This document shows, piece after piece, positions 51,998 through 59,563 of a stretch of 64,000 bases of DNA; the stretch's first letter is position 1; each line of letters opens with the position of its first letter. The notes beneath the pieces were generated by a model that worked only from the letters and a program-made list of their open reading frames with translations, was not told the DNA's origin and did no database searches. The translations under genes were made by a program, and so were the position numbers. This DNA comes from Thermoleophilia bacterium. GTDB lineage: Bacteria; Actinomycetota; Thermoleophilia; Gaiellales; Gaiellaceae. The stretch lies in the NCBI GenBank assembly GCA_017882605.1, contig JADGPE010000001.1, forward strand, positions 1 to 64,000, in the 5' to 3' direction.

Positions 51998-52785
51998 CGG
52001 CGCGCCGTCACCTCGCGTTCGATTCTGCCGGTGTACTTCTCGTATTCACCGCTGACCAGGTCGAACTGGATGATCCGCTCCTGCCCGTGGAACGGGTACC
52101 GCCGCCAGACCGTGGCGTGACTGCCCGAGACCTCGACGACGTTGTAACAGGGCCGGGTGTTGCCGCGCAGCCGCAGGGTGGAGACGGTTCCCGTGTTGAC
52201 CACGAAGAGACTCTCCAGCTTCCACGCGTACGGCACGTGCTTGTGGCCGGAGAGCACGAGATGGACACCCGCGCGCTGCAGGCACTCGATCGCGTCACCG
52301 GCGTCGTAGACGACATTCCGCTCGCGTCCGGTGCCCGGGATCGGCAACAGATGGTGGTGCAGCACGAAGACGCGCAACTCGGACGGCTCGGCCGCGAATT
52401 GCTCCTCGATCCACCCGTAGCGGCCCCGCCCGATCTGTCCGTGGTCGAGATCCGGCTCGGTCGAATCGACGGCGACCACCGTCGCGCCCGCCTTCCGGAG
52501 CACCGAGCTTCTCTCCCCGATCAGCTCCTCGAAGTGCACGTAGCCGACGTTGCGAGAATCGTGATTGCCGGGAATCACGACGAGCGACTCGCACTCGATC
52601 CGGTCGAGATAGCGCTTCGCCTGGGCGAACTCCTCCTTGAAGCCGAAGGTCGTGAGGTCGCCGGAGCACACCACGATGTCGGGCTTCAGGTCGTTGATCT
52701 CGGCAATCGCTCTCTCCATCAGATCCGGCACGAAGTGCGGGTCTCCACAGTGGAGATCTGACAGATGAGCAATCGTCACACCCAT
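51994..52785 (-). CDS. Calcineurin-like metallophosphoesterase
   Basis: 263 aa, dinuclear-metal phosphoesterase of the CpdA-like group. The five blocks are all visible: TIAHLSDLHCGDP, VVCSGDLTTFG, VVIPGNHDSRN, FVLHHHLLP and LVLSGHKHVPYAWKL. It heads the cDPG operon and overlaps cpgS by 4 nt. An attractive inference is that it hydrolyses cDPG or 2,3-DPG, but cyclic nucleotides or other phosphate esters are equally possible. The ATG at 52785 has TAGACT 7 nt upstream, a leaderless-type promoter for the whole operon. Confidence 0.9.
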   Translation of the reverse strand: MGVTIAHLSDLHCGDPHFVPDLMERAIAEINDLKPDIVVCSGDLTTFGFKEEFAQAKRYLDRIECESLVVIPGNHDSRNVGYVHFEELIGERSSVLRKAGATVVAVDSTEPDLDHGQIGRGRYGWIEEQFAAEPSELRVFVLHHHLLPIPGTGRERNVVYDAGDAIECLQRAGVHLVLSGHKHVPYAWKLESLFVVNTGTVSTLRLRGNTRPCYNVVEVSGSHATVWRRYPFHGQERIIQFDLVSGEYEKYTGRIEREVTARR

Positions 52786-52830
52786 TCGATTGAGTCTAGG
52801 GCATCCGAGGCCGCTGCTACCCTGGCCTCA

Positions 52831-53199
52831 GTGGTGCCGGAAACACCCGTTTTCCAGGCATATTGCGGCTCAGAGCCGCCGCGTTTCGCCAACCCCGCGG
52901 AGCTCGAGTATGCAAAAGTCCTCGACTGGTATGGCATTCCGTGGCAGTACGAGCCGACGACGTTCGTCCTGGAGCGCGACGACGAGGGGCGGGTCACCGA
53001 GGCGTTCTCGCCCGACTTCTACCTGCCCGACCAGGATCTGTATCTGGAGGTGACGGTGATGAAGCAGTCCCTCGTCACCCGCAAGAACCGGAAGTTGCGC
53101 AAGCTGCGAGCGCTCTACCCCGACGTCAAGTGCAAGCTGTTCTACGAGCGGGACTTCGAACGGCTCGCGGCCCGCTACGGGCTGCGGAAAGCGTCCTGA
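52831..53199 (+). CDS. PD-(D/E)xK nuclease-like small protein
   Basis: 122 aa. ELEYAKVLDWYGIPWQYEPTTFVLE, then FSPDFYLPDQDLYLEVTVMKQSLVTRKNRKLRKLRALYPDVKCKLFY. The PDFYLP...LYLEVT pattern with a following lysine matches the PD-(D/E)xK nuclease core found in small restriction-like or repair proteins. The track start at 52765 lies within the divergent phosphoesterase gene. The GTG at 52831, 7 nt after TACCCT, is more likely. It overlaps hpt by 4 nt, an odd pairing of a nuclease-like protein with purine salvage. Confidence 0.72.
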   Translation: MVPETPVFQAYCGSEPPRFANPAELEYAKVLDWYGIPWQYEPTTFVLERDDEGRVTEAFSPDFYLPDQDLYLEVTVMKQSLVTRKNRKLRKLRALYPDVKCKLFYERDFERLAARYGLRKAS

Positions 53200-53738
53200 G
53201 CGCGCTGGCACAGCTCGACGAACGGATCGGCGAGGTCTTCCTCGACGGCGGCGAGATCGGCGGCCGGGTGCGCGAGATCGGCGCCGAGCTGGCGGGCAAC
53301 TACCAGGGAAGCGAGCCGCTGCTCGTCGGCTCACTCAAGTCGTGCATCCCGTTCCTCTGCGATCTCTCGCGCGCGATCCGGATGCACCACCACCTCGACT
53401 TCATCGAGCTCGCCGGCTACGGCGAGGACGATGACGGCATCCGCTTCCTCAAGGACCTGAACACCGAGATCGAGGGACGCGACGTGGTGCTCGTCGATGC
53501 CGTGATCGACACTGGACTGACGATGCACTACCTCGTCCGGTCGATGAAGATCCGGAACCCGGCATCGCTTCACATCGCCACCCTGTTCGACCGCCCGTAC
53601 CGGCGGCTGGTCGACGACCTGCCGGTTCGGTATGTGGGGTTCACGATTCCGGACGAGTTCTTCGTCGGTTACGGCTTCGAACTGGAGGAGCGGTACCGCA
53701 ACCTGCCCGATCTGCGCCTCGTCCGCCGAGAAGTTTAG
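53196..53738 (+). CDS. hpt: Hypoxanthine phosphoribosyltransferase
   Basis: 180 aa purine salvage enzyme. IGEVFLDGGEIGGRVREIGAELAGNYQGSEPLLVGSLKSCIPFLCDLSRAI is the N-terminal half. The PRPP loop reads VVLVDAVIDTGLTMHYL, where most HPRTs have VEDIIDTGxT. The end has IPDEFFVGYGFELEERYRNLPDLRLV. No ATG, GTG or TTG lies between the upstream stop and the conserved core. A CTG at 53196 forms a CTGA overlap and gives exactly the family length, so I propose a CTG start. The alternative is a GTG at 53130. Confidence 0.88.
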   Translation: MSALAQLDERIGEVFLDGGEIGGRVREIGAELAGNYQGSEPLLVGSLKSCIPFLCDLSRAIRMHHHLDFIELAGYGEDDDGIRFLKDLNTEIEGRDVVLVDAVIDTGLTMHYLVRSMKIRNPASLHIATLFDRPYRRLVDDLPVRYVGFTIPDEFFVGYGFELEERYRNLPDLRLVRREV

Positions 53739-53753
53739 GTCCGGCTAAATTAA
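53735..53753 (+). promoter_or_regulatory. DtxR/IdeR-like metal box overlapping the Nramp -10
   Basis: TTAGGTCCGGCTAAATTAA matches 15 of 19 positions of the DtxR/IdeR consensus as I know it, including the TTAGG and GGCTAA halves. TTTAG and CTAAA form a perfect inverted repeat around 6 bp. TAAATT (53746-53751) within it is a -10 sited 6 nt before the Nramp GTG. A bound metalloregulator would occlude the promoter. Confidence 0.55.
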
Positions 53754-53757
53754 CCGG

Positions 53758-55032
53758 GTGATCGCATCCCGGACCGGACTGCCGGAGGGCCTCCGCACCG
53801 TCGACGAGGCCATCCATCGCACGCGTTTTCGCATCCTTCCCTTCCTCGGGCCGGCCTTCATCGCGTGCGTCGCATACATCGACCCGGGCAACTTCGCGAC
53901 GAACATCGCCGGAGGCTCACGGTTCGGCTACCGGCTCGTCTGGGTGATCGTCGCCGCCAACCTGCTCGCGATGCTGATCCAGACACTCTCGGCGAAGCTC
54001 GGGATCGCGACCGGGCGCAACCTGCCCGAACTCTGCCGTGAGCGGTTCTCAAGCCGCATGACGCTGTTTCTGTGGCTGCAGGCGGAGGCGATCGCGATGG
54101 CCACCGACCTGGCCGAGTTTCTCGGGGCCGCGATCGGCTTCCACCTCCTGTTCGGGTGGGGGCTCTTTCCGTCCGCACTGGTCTCGGGCGTCGCGGCGTT
54201 CCTGATCCTCAGCCTGCAGCGTTTCGGCTTCCGGCCCTTCGAGGCTGTGATCGCAGTGCTCGTCGGTGTGATCGGGGCGTGCTACGTCGCCGAACTGACG
54301 TTCGCTCACGCGGACTACGGCGCCGTGTTCAAACATGCCGTCGAGCCGAGTTTCGGAGGCAGCGACGGGGTACTGCTGGCCGTCGGGATCCTCGGCGCCA
54401 CGGTGATGCCGCACGTGATCTACCTCCACTCCGCGCTCACGCAGGACCGCCTCGTGCCCGAGACGGACGAGGATGCGCAGACGCTCCTTCGCTACACGCG
54501 ACTCGACGTCGTGATCGCGATGACGATCGCGGGCGTGATCAACGTCTCGATGCTCGTGATGGCCGCCTCGACGTTCTTCAAGAGCGGTCTCCTGCACGTC
54601 GACTCGCTGGACGGCGCACACAAGACGCTCCAGCCGATTCTCGGCAGCGCCTCGAGCGCGCTGTTCGCGCTCGCACTCGTCGCCTCCGGACTTTCGAGCT
54701 CGGCGGTCGGGACACTGTCGGGCCAGGTGGTCATGCAGGGCTTCATCCAGCGGCAGATCCCCGTTGCCGTCCGCCGGCTCGTCACGATGGTCCCCGCCTT
54801 CGTGGTGATCGGCATCGGTGTCGATCCGTCGCGCACGCTCGTGATCTCCCAGGTCGTGCTCTCGTTCGGCATCCCCTTCGCGCTGATCCCGCTCGTCGTC
54901 TTCACCGCCCGGCGCGACGTGATGGGGCCGCTCGTCAATCGCCGCGTCACGACGATCGCGGCCTCTGCGATCGCAGCACTGATCGTGGCGCTGAACATCT
55001 TCCTGCTCCTACAGACCTTCGCTCTCCTCTAG
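53758..55032 (+). CDS. Nramp-family divalent metal transporter (MntH-like)
   Basis: 424 aa, about 11 membrane helices. The metal site is visible in helix 1 (VAYIDPGNFATNIAGGSRFGY, DPGN motif) and helix 6 (LGATVMPHVIYLHSAL, MPH motif). ATDLAEFLGAAIGF is the conserved helix 3 region. It would import Mn2+ or Fe2+ with protons. The GTG at 53758 lacks a Shine-Dalgarno and lies 6 nt after TAAATT, so initiation is probably leaderless. A DtxR/IdeR-like operator covers that promoter, consistent with metal control. Confidence 0.92.
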   Translation: MIASRTGLPEGLRTVDEAIHRTRFRILPFLGPAFIACVAYIDPGNFATNIAGGSRFGYRLVWVIVAANLLAMLIQTLSAKLGIATGRNLPELCRERFSSRMTLFLWLQAEAIAMATDLAEFLGAAIGFHLLFGWGLFPSALVSGVAAFLILSLQRFGFRPFEAVIAVLVGVIGACYVAELTFAHADYGAVFKHAVEPSFGGSDGVLLAVGILGATVMPHVIYLHSALTQDRLVPETDEDAQTLLRYTRLDVVIAMTIAGVINVSMLVMAASTFFKSGLLHVDSLDGAHKTLQPILGSASSALFALALVASGLSSSAVGTLSGQVVMQGFIQRQIPVAVRRLVTMVPAFVVIGIGVDPSRTLVISQVVLSFGIPFALIPLVVFTARRDVMGPLVNRRVTTIAASAIAALIVALNIFLLLQTFALL

Positions 55033-55162
55033 CGGGCAGTTCCCCGAAGACGCTCGGGCCGACGACCGGTTGCCGGTCGTATTCGAACTCGCCCCGCAAC
55101 CGGATCCACCGTTTCTGCGTTTGGAAAGAAAACCTGCTCATTCGAAACAAGGAGACGACGAA

Positions 55163-55324
55163 TTGCCCGCACTATTGCTCGTTCTGCTGGTGATCCTGGT
55201 GTTGTTCGTGCTCGGCTTCGCGGTCGTGAAGTTCCTGATCTGGGTCGCGATCATCCTCGCGATCATCTGGCTGATCGGCTTCTTCGTCCGCGGCGCCGAA
55301 GGCGCGCGCTGGTATCGCTGGTAA
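55163..55324 (+). CDS. Very small hydrophobic membrane protein
   Basis: 53 aa: LPALLLVLLVILVLFVLGFAVVKFLIWVAIILAIIWLIGFFVRGAEGARWYRW. It is two tight membrane helices with an arginine/tryptophan-rich C-terminus, like the small hydrophobic proteins common in Actinobacteria. The TTG at 55163 follows AAGGAG by 8 nt, a clear ribosome-binding site. The track start at 55070 has none and would add an unrelated polar leader. Function unknown. Confidence 0.72.
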   Translation: MPALLLVLLVILVLFVLGFAVVKFLIWVAIILAIIWLIGFFVRGAEGARWYRW

Positions 55325-55329
55325 GGAAT

Positions 55330-55356
55330 GGGGGGAGCACCTTCGGTTCTCCCCCC
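55330..55356. terminator. GC hairpin, candidate terminator 1
   Basis: GGGGGGAG and CTCCCCCC pair perfectly over an 11-nt loop, 6 nt after the stop of the small hydrophobic gene. No U-tract follows, as is frequent in GC-rich Actinobacteria. Confidence 0.6.
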
Positions 55357-55376
55357 ATGAACCCCCTCTCCGACAC

Positions 55377-55428
55377 GTTTCGACTGCGGGTGAGCGAGCA
55401 CGGGCAAAGCCCGCACTCGCGTCGAAAC
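55377..55428. terminator. Long composite hairpin, candidate terminator 2
   Basis: GTTTCGAC and GTCGAAAC form an 8-bp base. Above it GCGAG/CTCGC and CGGGC/GCCCG pair around an AAA loop, with a CA/CA mismatch and a 9-nt bulge on the left strand. It lies in the middle of the convergent gap. Confidence 0.5.
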
Positions 55429-55466
55429 GATGTGCAGTTGCGCGGCCGCTTCACTGCAGCGTGATC

Positions 55467-55510
55467 CGACGCGAATGCCGGCTTGGCCGGCGTTCGCGTC
55501 GCCCTCGTTT
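55467..55510. terminator. Strong 16-bp hairpin followed by TTTT, candidate terminator 3
   Basis: CGACGCGAATGCCGGC pairs with GCCGGCGTTCGCGTCG over a TTG loop, with one T-G pair. CCCTCGTTTT follows on the plus strand. It sits 12 bp before the end of the converging peptidase gene and should stop transcription arriving from the plus side; read from the other side it may serve the peptidase operon. Confidence 0.7.
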
Positions 55511-55512
55511 TC

Positions 55513-56688
55513 CTAGAGGTATCCCATCGGGTCGACGGGGTTGCCGTCGATTCGGACCTCGAAGTGGAGATGCGGGCCGGTGCAGTGGCCGGTGCAGCCG
55601 ACGTAGCCGATCACCTGGCCCTGCGCGACCTGCTCGCCGCAACTGACGGCGATCGAGCTTTGATGGCCGTACGCCGTCGCGAGGTTGCCACCGTGGTCGA
55701 TGACGGTGAGGTTGCCGTAGCCGGATTCCCAGCCGCAGTAGATGATCGTGCCCGCGGCGGCTGCCTTGATCGGCGTGCCCATCGGGACGCCGATGTCGAT
55801 GCCCTCGTGCATGCGGCCCCAGCGCCACCCGAACGGGCTCGTGATCGGCCCGCTCACCGGCCAGATCAGGCCGGACGCCGACGGTGTCGACGACGCGCCG
55901 CCGGAACGCTGCGCCTCAGCGGCCCGGATCCGGGCCGCGATGTCGTTCGAGGCCGCCTGGAGCGCGTCGATCTCGCTCGCCTCGGCCTGCTCCGCCGCCG
56001 TCAGCTTCGACAGGTCGGTGAGCTTGTTCTGCTTCGTCGACGACAGATCGCCGGCGGCACCGACGAGCTCGTTCTTCACATTGCGCGTCTGCGCCGTGCG
56101 CGCAGAGATGATCGCCGTCTCTCCCTGAACGGTCGCTCGTAGCCGCTTCGTCTTCGCGCGTGCAGCTCGGACCTGCAGCTTGGTGTAACCAACCTGCGCC
56201 GCGATGCGCCGATCCTGCTCACCGATCTCGTTCATGTACTGAACCTGGTCGAGGGCGTCCTGGATCGAACTCGAATCCAGAACAAGGTCGAGCGTCGAGG
56301 CCTGGTCGGACTCGTAGATGTCGACGAGCCGCTGGTTCAGATTGCCGACTGCGGTGGCGTACTGCTCCTTCAGGAAGCCGAACCTGTTCGTCTGGAGCCG
56401 GAAGAGCGCGTTGAGTGCCTCGAGCCGCCGCTGATGCAGCGCGAGATCGGCCTCGAGCGTCTGCAGCCGGAGCGACACGTCGCCGACCTTCGCCTCGAGC
56501 GCACGGATGCGGGCCGTGTACCCGGCGACCTGGTCGCGGAGCGCCTGCTCGTGCTGCTTCTGCGCGGCGAGCCGGTCCTGCAGCGAGGAGATCTGCGTGT
56601 CGATCTGATGCTTCCGCCCGATGTCCGACCCGAGCGCCGGTGTGACGCAAACGAGCCCGACGACGAGAGCGAGCGCGAACCGCCGCAT
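55513..56688 (-). CDS. Secreted M23-family peptidase with long coiled coil (EnvC-like)
   Basis: 391 aa. A signal peptide (MRRFALALVVGLVCVTPALGS) is followed by about 220 residues of coiled coil (IDTQISSLQDRLAAQKQHEQALRDQV and onward), then a C-terminal LytM domain: GLIWPVSGPITSPFGWRWGRMHEGIDIGVPMGTPI and YGHQSSIAVSCGEQVAQGQVIGYVGCTGHCTGPHLHFEVRIDG. The zinc ligands HxxxD and HxH are present, so it can be an active peptidoglycan endopeptidase rather than only an activator. Its start lies 28 nt after the ccmI-like stop. Confidence 0.92.
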   Translation of the reverse strand: MRRFALALVVGLVCVTPALGSDIGRKHQIDTQISSLQDRLAAQKQHEQALRDQVAGYTARIRALEAKVGDVSLRLQTLEADLALHQRRLEALNALFRLQTNRFGFLKEQYATAVGNLNQRLVDIYESDQASTLDLVLDSSSIQDALDQVQYMNEIGEQDRRIAAQVGYTKLQVRAARAKTKRLRATVQGETAIISARTAQTRNVKNELVGAAGDLSSTKQNKLTDLSKLTAAEQAEASEIDALQAASNDIAARIRAAEAQRSGGASSTPSASGLIWPVSGPITSPFGWRWGRMHEGIDIGVPMGTPIKAAAAGTIIYCGWESGYGNLTVIDHGGNLATAYGHQSSIAVSCGEQVAQGQVIGYVGCTGHCTGPHLHFEVRIDGNPVDPMGYL

Positions 56689-56716
56689 AGACCGACGACT
56701 TCGCCGTCGCGGACGC

Positions 56717-57202
56717 CTACTCCTGCGGGAGCGTGGCCTCGTCGGGCGGCGGATACGGCTCGGGCACCGAAGCGGGCGCCGGCAGCGTGCCCTCGTCGGG
56801 CGGCGGATACGGCTCGGTGACGGGCTGCGGAACCGGTGGGCTGCCCTCGTCGGGCGGTGGCACCGGCTCGGCCGGCAGATCAGGTGTTTCGAACGCTGTC
56901 ATGTCCTGAACGTAGCGCCGATCGCGCTCGATCGCCCGCAGCGCTCCCGCAACGGCTTGGCGCAGCGGCCCGACGAGCTCCCGGTAGTCCTCGTCGCCGA
57001 TCTTGCCCGCCCGATGATCGAACTCGAGCTCCTTGAGCGCCGCGAGCGCCCGGTCGCGCTCCTCGACGAGACCGAGCCGCCGCACCTCGTCCTCCCCCGG
57101 CGCATCGAGCCGGTCGTCCTCGACGCTGGGCTCGCGCAGGAACGGCAGCGCGACGACCAGCACCACGAGAGCGGCCAGGAGGATCCCGAGGATGATGGTC
57201 AT
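56717..57202 (-). CDS. CcmI-like cytochrome c biogenesis protein with repetitive proline tail
   Basis: 161 aa. It has a membrane anchor (IILGILLAALVVLVVALPFL) and the CcmI-type helical region GLVEERDRALAALKELEFDHRAGKIGDEDYRELVGPLRQAVAGALRAIERD. The TPR domain of proteobacterial CcmI is replaced by a Pro/Glu tail of three imperfect repeats (VPPPDEGS, PYPPPDEGTLPAPAS, PYPPPDEATLPQE), visible as about 50-bp DNA repeats at 56725-56875. The ATG at 57202 overlaps the ccmF stop by 4 nt. Confidence 0.78.
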   Translation of the reverse strand: MTIILGILLAALVVLVVALPFLREPSVEDDRLDAPGEDEVRRLGLVEERDRALAALKELEFDHRAGKIGDEDYRELVGPLRQAVAGALRAIERDRRYVQDMTAFETPDLPAEPVPPPDEGSPPVPQPVTEPYPPPDEGTLPAPASVPEPYPPPDEATLPQE

Positions 57203-59151
57203 GCGCGCGCGGGCGCGAGCCGCGCGACCAGCCGCCGCTGCTCGCGCGCGTCGGGCCAGAGGGCAACGGCGGACCCGAGCAGGAACACGATGCCGGCGAT
57301 CCAGATCAGGTTGACGAGCGGCTTCACGAGGATCTTCGCGTACACGACTTTCGTCTTCAGATTCACGTCGTCGGCGATCACGTACAGATCCTCCGCGCGC
57401 AGCCAACTCGTCTTGATCCCCACCTCACGCGACGGCTCCGGTGGGAAGAAGTACTGGTTGTCTCCAGACGAGAGCGAACCGTGCCAGCGTCCGCTGACGT
57501 CGAAGACTGCGCGTGTCTCGATCGCGTTCGGCGTTGGCGTGCGCCGCACGTCACGCAGCGTCAACGTGTAGCCGCCAATCGACGTGCTCTGGCCGGGAAT
57601 CAGGCGAACCTCCTTCGAACGGCCGTACGCGCTCGACCCCGCGATGCCGATCGCGAGCAGGACGATCGCGGCGTGCACGATGTAGCCGCCGTAGCGGCGC
57701 CGGTTACGCGCGATCAGCGTGAACACCGAGCCGGTGACCCGTGTCCCGCGGACGAGCTCGAGCACGATCGACGCGAGCACGAAGGCAGAGAACGTGTAGG
57801 CGATCAGCCCGGGCTTCGACGAGCCGGCTCCCGCAAACGCCAGTGCGATCCCACAGGCGACGGTCACGACAAGCGGCCAGGCGAGCGTGCGCGCAAGCGC
57901 GCGGACGCTCGTCTTCCGCCACGCGATCAGCGGCCCGACTCCCATCAGGAGCAGGAGCGGCAATCCGAATGCCCGCAGGAAGAAATCGTAGTAGGGCCTT
58001 CCGATCGTTCGCGACTCGCCCTTCACGAGCTGCGTCACGATCGGGAACAGCACGCCCCAGAGCACGGTCAAGCAGAGGGCGACCAGCAGCAGGTTGTTGT
58101 AGAGAAACGCCGCCTCGCGCGAGAGCGCGGACTCGAGCTTCGTGCGCGCCTTCAGGAGCGGCAGGCGCCACATGATCAGCACCAGCGAGAAGATCGTCGA
58201 GAGGACGACAAATGCGAGGAACCACGACCCGATCGGGCTCTTCGCGAACGAGTGAATCGAGTTCACGACACCGGAGCGCGTCAGGAACGTCCCGAAGACC
58301 GAGAGCTCGAACGCCAGCGCGACGAGCACCATGTTCCAGACCTTCAGCATGCCCTTGCGCTCCTGGATCATCACGGAGTGCAGAAAGGCTGTCGCGGCGA
58401 GCCACGGCATCAGGGCAGCGTTCTCGACAGGATCCCAGGCGTAGTAGCCGCCCCAGCCGACCTCCACGTACGCCCAGTGCGCGCCGAGCAGCTGACCGAA
58501 GCCGAGGAAGGCCCACGCGGCCAACGTCCACCGGCGGGTCGCGACGATCCAGCGTTCGTCGGTGTGACCGGAAAGCATCGCGCCCGCTGCGAACGCGAAT
58601 GGGATCGACAGCCCGACGTACCCCAGGTAGAGCATCGGCGGATGCGCGACCATGTACGGGTTCTGGAGGCTCGGCGTCAGACCCGCGCCGTCGAGGGGCG
58701 CGGTCTGCGTGTCGAACGGGCTCGCAACGGCGACGAGCACGAACCCGAAGAACGCCGCGATCCCGCCCAGGACTGGGACGACCCAGGCTGTCAGGTCACG
58801 CATCAGCTTGCGGTTCAACGCGACGGCGAGAGCACCGTAGCCGGTGAGCACGAGGAGCCACAGGAGCAGCGACCCCTCCTGCCCTCCCCAGAATGCGCTC
58901 AAGGTGTAGGCGGTCGGCAGGGTCCGGTTGGTGTGCGCGGCGACATACGCGAACGAGAAGTCGTGGCGCACGAGTGCGGTCGCGAGCACGATCGCCGCGA
59001 TCAACGTGGAGCCGAAGCTGCAGTACAGCGCGTTGCGCGCGGACGCCGCAAGACGGCGTCGATTCGTCCGCGCGGACATCGTGCCGGCGACGAGCGCATA
59101 GACCGACAGCCCGAGACTGACCACCAGGGCCGCGCGGCCGAGGTCAGCCAT
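57199..59151 (-). CDS. ccmF: Cytochrome c heme lyase subunit CcmF
   Basis: 650-aa polytopic membrane protein that attaches heme to apocytochrome c. Key regions are LSAFWGGQEGSLLLWLLVLTGYG, LQNPYMVAHPPMLYLGYVGL (conserved histidine), the WWD domain HWAYVEVGWGGYYAWDPVENAALMPWLAATAFLHSVMIQERKGMLK and VFGTFLTRSGVVNSIHSFA. A periplasmic C-terminal domain and final helix follow. It starts right after the ccmE stop and is coupled to the ccmI-like gene. CcmA, B, C, G and H are not in this window. Confidence 0.94.
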   Translation of the reverse strand: MADLGRAALVVSLGLSVYALVAGTMSARTNRRRLAASARNALYCSFGSTLIAAIVLATALVRHDFSFAYVAAHTNRTLPTAYTLSAFWGGQEGSLLLWLLVLTGYGALAVALNRKLMRDLTAWVVPVLGGIAAFFGFVLVAVASPFDTQTAPLDGAGLTPSLQNPYMVAHPPMLYLGYVGLSIPFAFAAGAMLSGHTDERWIVATRRWTLAAWAFLGFGQLLGAHWAYVEVGWGGYYAWDPVENAALMPWLAATAFLHSVMIQERKGMLKVWNMVLVALAFELSVFGTFLTRSGVVNSIHSFAKSPIGSWFLAFVVLSTIFSLVLIMWRLPLLKARTKLESALSREAAFLYNNLLLVALCLTVLWGVLFPIVTQLVKGESRTIGRPYYDFFLRAFGLPLLLLMGVGPLIAWRKTSVRALARTLAWPLVVTVACGIALAFAGAGSSKPGLIAYTFSAFVLASIVLELVRGTRVTGSVFTLIARNRRRYGGYIVHAAIVLLAIGIAGSSAYGRSKEVRLIPGQSTSIGGYTLTLRDVRRTPTPNAIETRAVFDVSGRWHGSLSSGDNQYFFPPEPSREVGIKTSWLRAEDLYVIADDVNLKTKVVYAKILVKPLVNLIWIAGIVFLLGSAVALWPDAREQRRLVARLAPARA

Positions 59152-59550
59152 CTAGGACGGTGTGGTGGTTGCCGTGTACTTGGACGGGCACTTGGTGAGG
59201 ATGTCCGTCGCACTCAGTCGGCCGTTGGCGAAGCTGCCGCTCGCGACCACGCTGCGACCGACCTTGAAGAGCGGCGGCGGATCCGCGCCGTGATAGACGA
59301 CCGGGACGACCCCACTCTGGCCGTCGATGTTCTTGAGGCTGAAACGCAGGCCGCGCGTCGAGTGCGACTCGCCGCGGATCGGCCCGACGACGACTCCGAC
59401 AACCGCGAGCTTGCCGGTGTGACCGGCGATCTGGTGCGGCGTCAGCGTCGGGGTCGAGTTGCCGGCAACCGCGGTGTAGAGGAGAAAGACGGCGAGGACG
59501 GCCGCGACCGCCAGGGCGACGACGAGCCGCGCGGGGCTGCGCGTGGGCAC
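59152..59550 (-). CDS. ccmE: Cytochrome c maturation protein CcmE (CxxxY type)
   Basis: 132-aa membrane-anchored heme chaperone. It has a helix ARLVVALAVAAVLAVFLLYTAV, then an OB-fold with GKLAVVGVVVGPIRGESHSTRGLRFSLKN and VVYHGADPPPLFKVGRSVVASGSFANGRLSATDILTKCPSKY. The heme-binding motif, HxxxY in E. coli, is CPSKY here, the cysteine variant known from some archaea, sulfate reducers and Gram-positives. The GTG at 59550 has TAGACT 6 nt upstream, so ccmEF-ccmI may have their own leaderless promoter. Confidence 0.92.
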   Translation of the reverse strand: MPTRSPARLVVALAVAAVLAVFLLYTAVAGNSTPTLTPHQIAGHTGKLAVVGVVVGPIRGESHSTRGLRFSLKNIDGQSGVVPVVYHGADPPPLFKVGRSVVASGSFANGRLSATDILTKCPSKYTATTTPS

Positions 59551-59563
59551 GGCCCGAGTCTAG

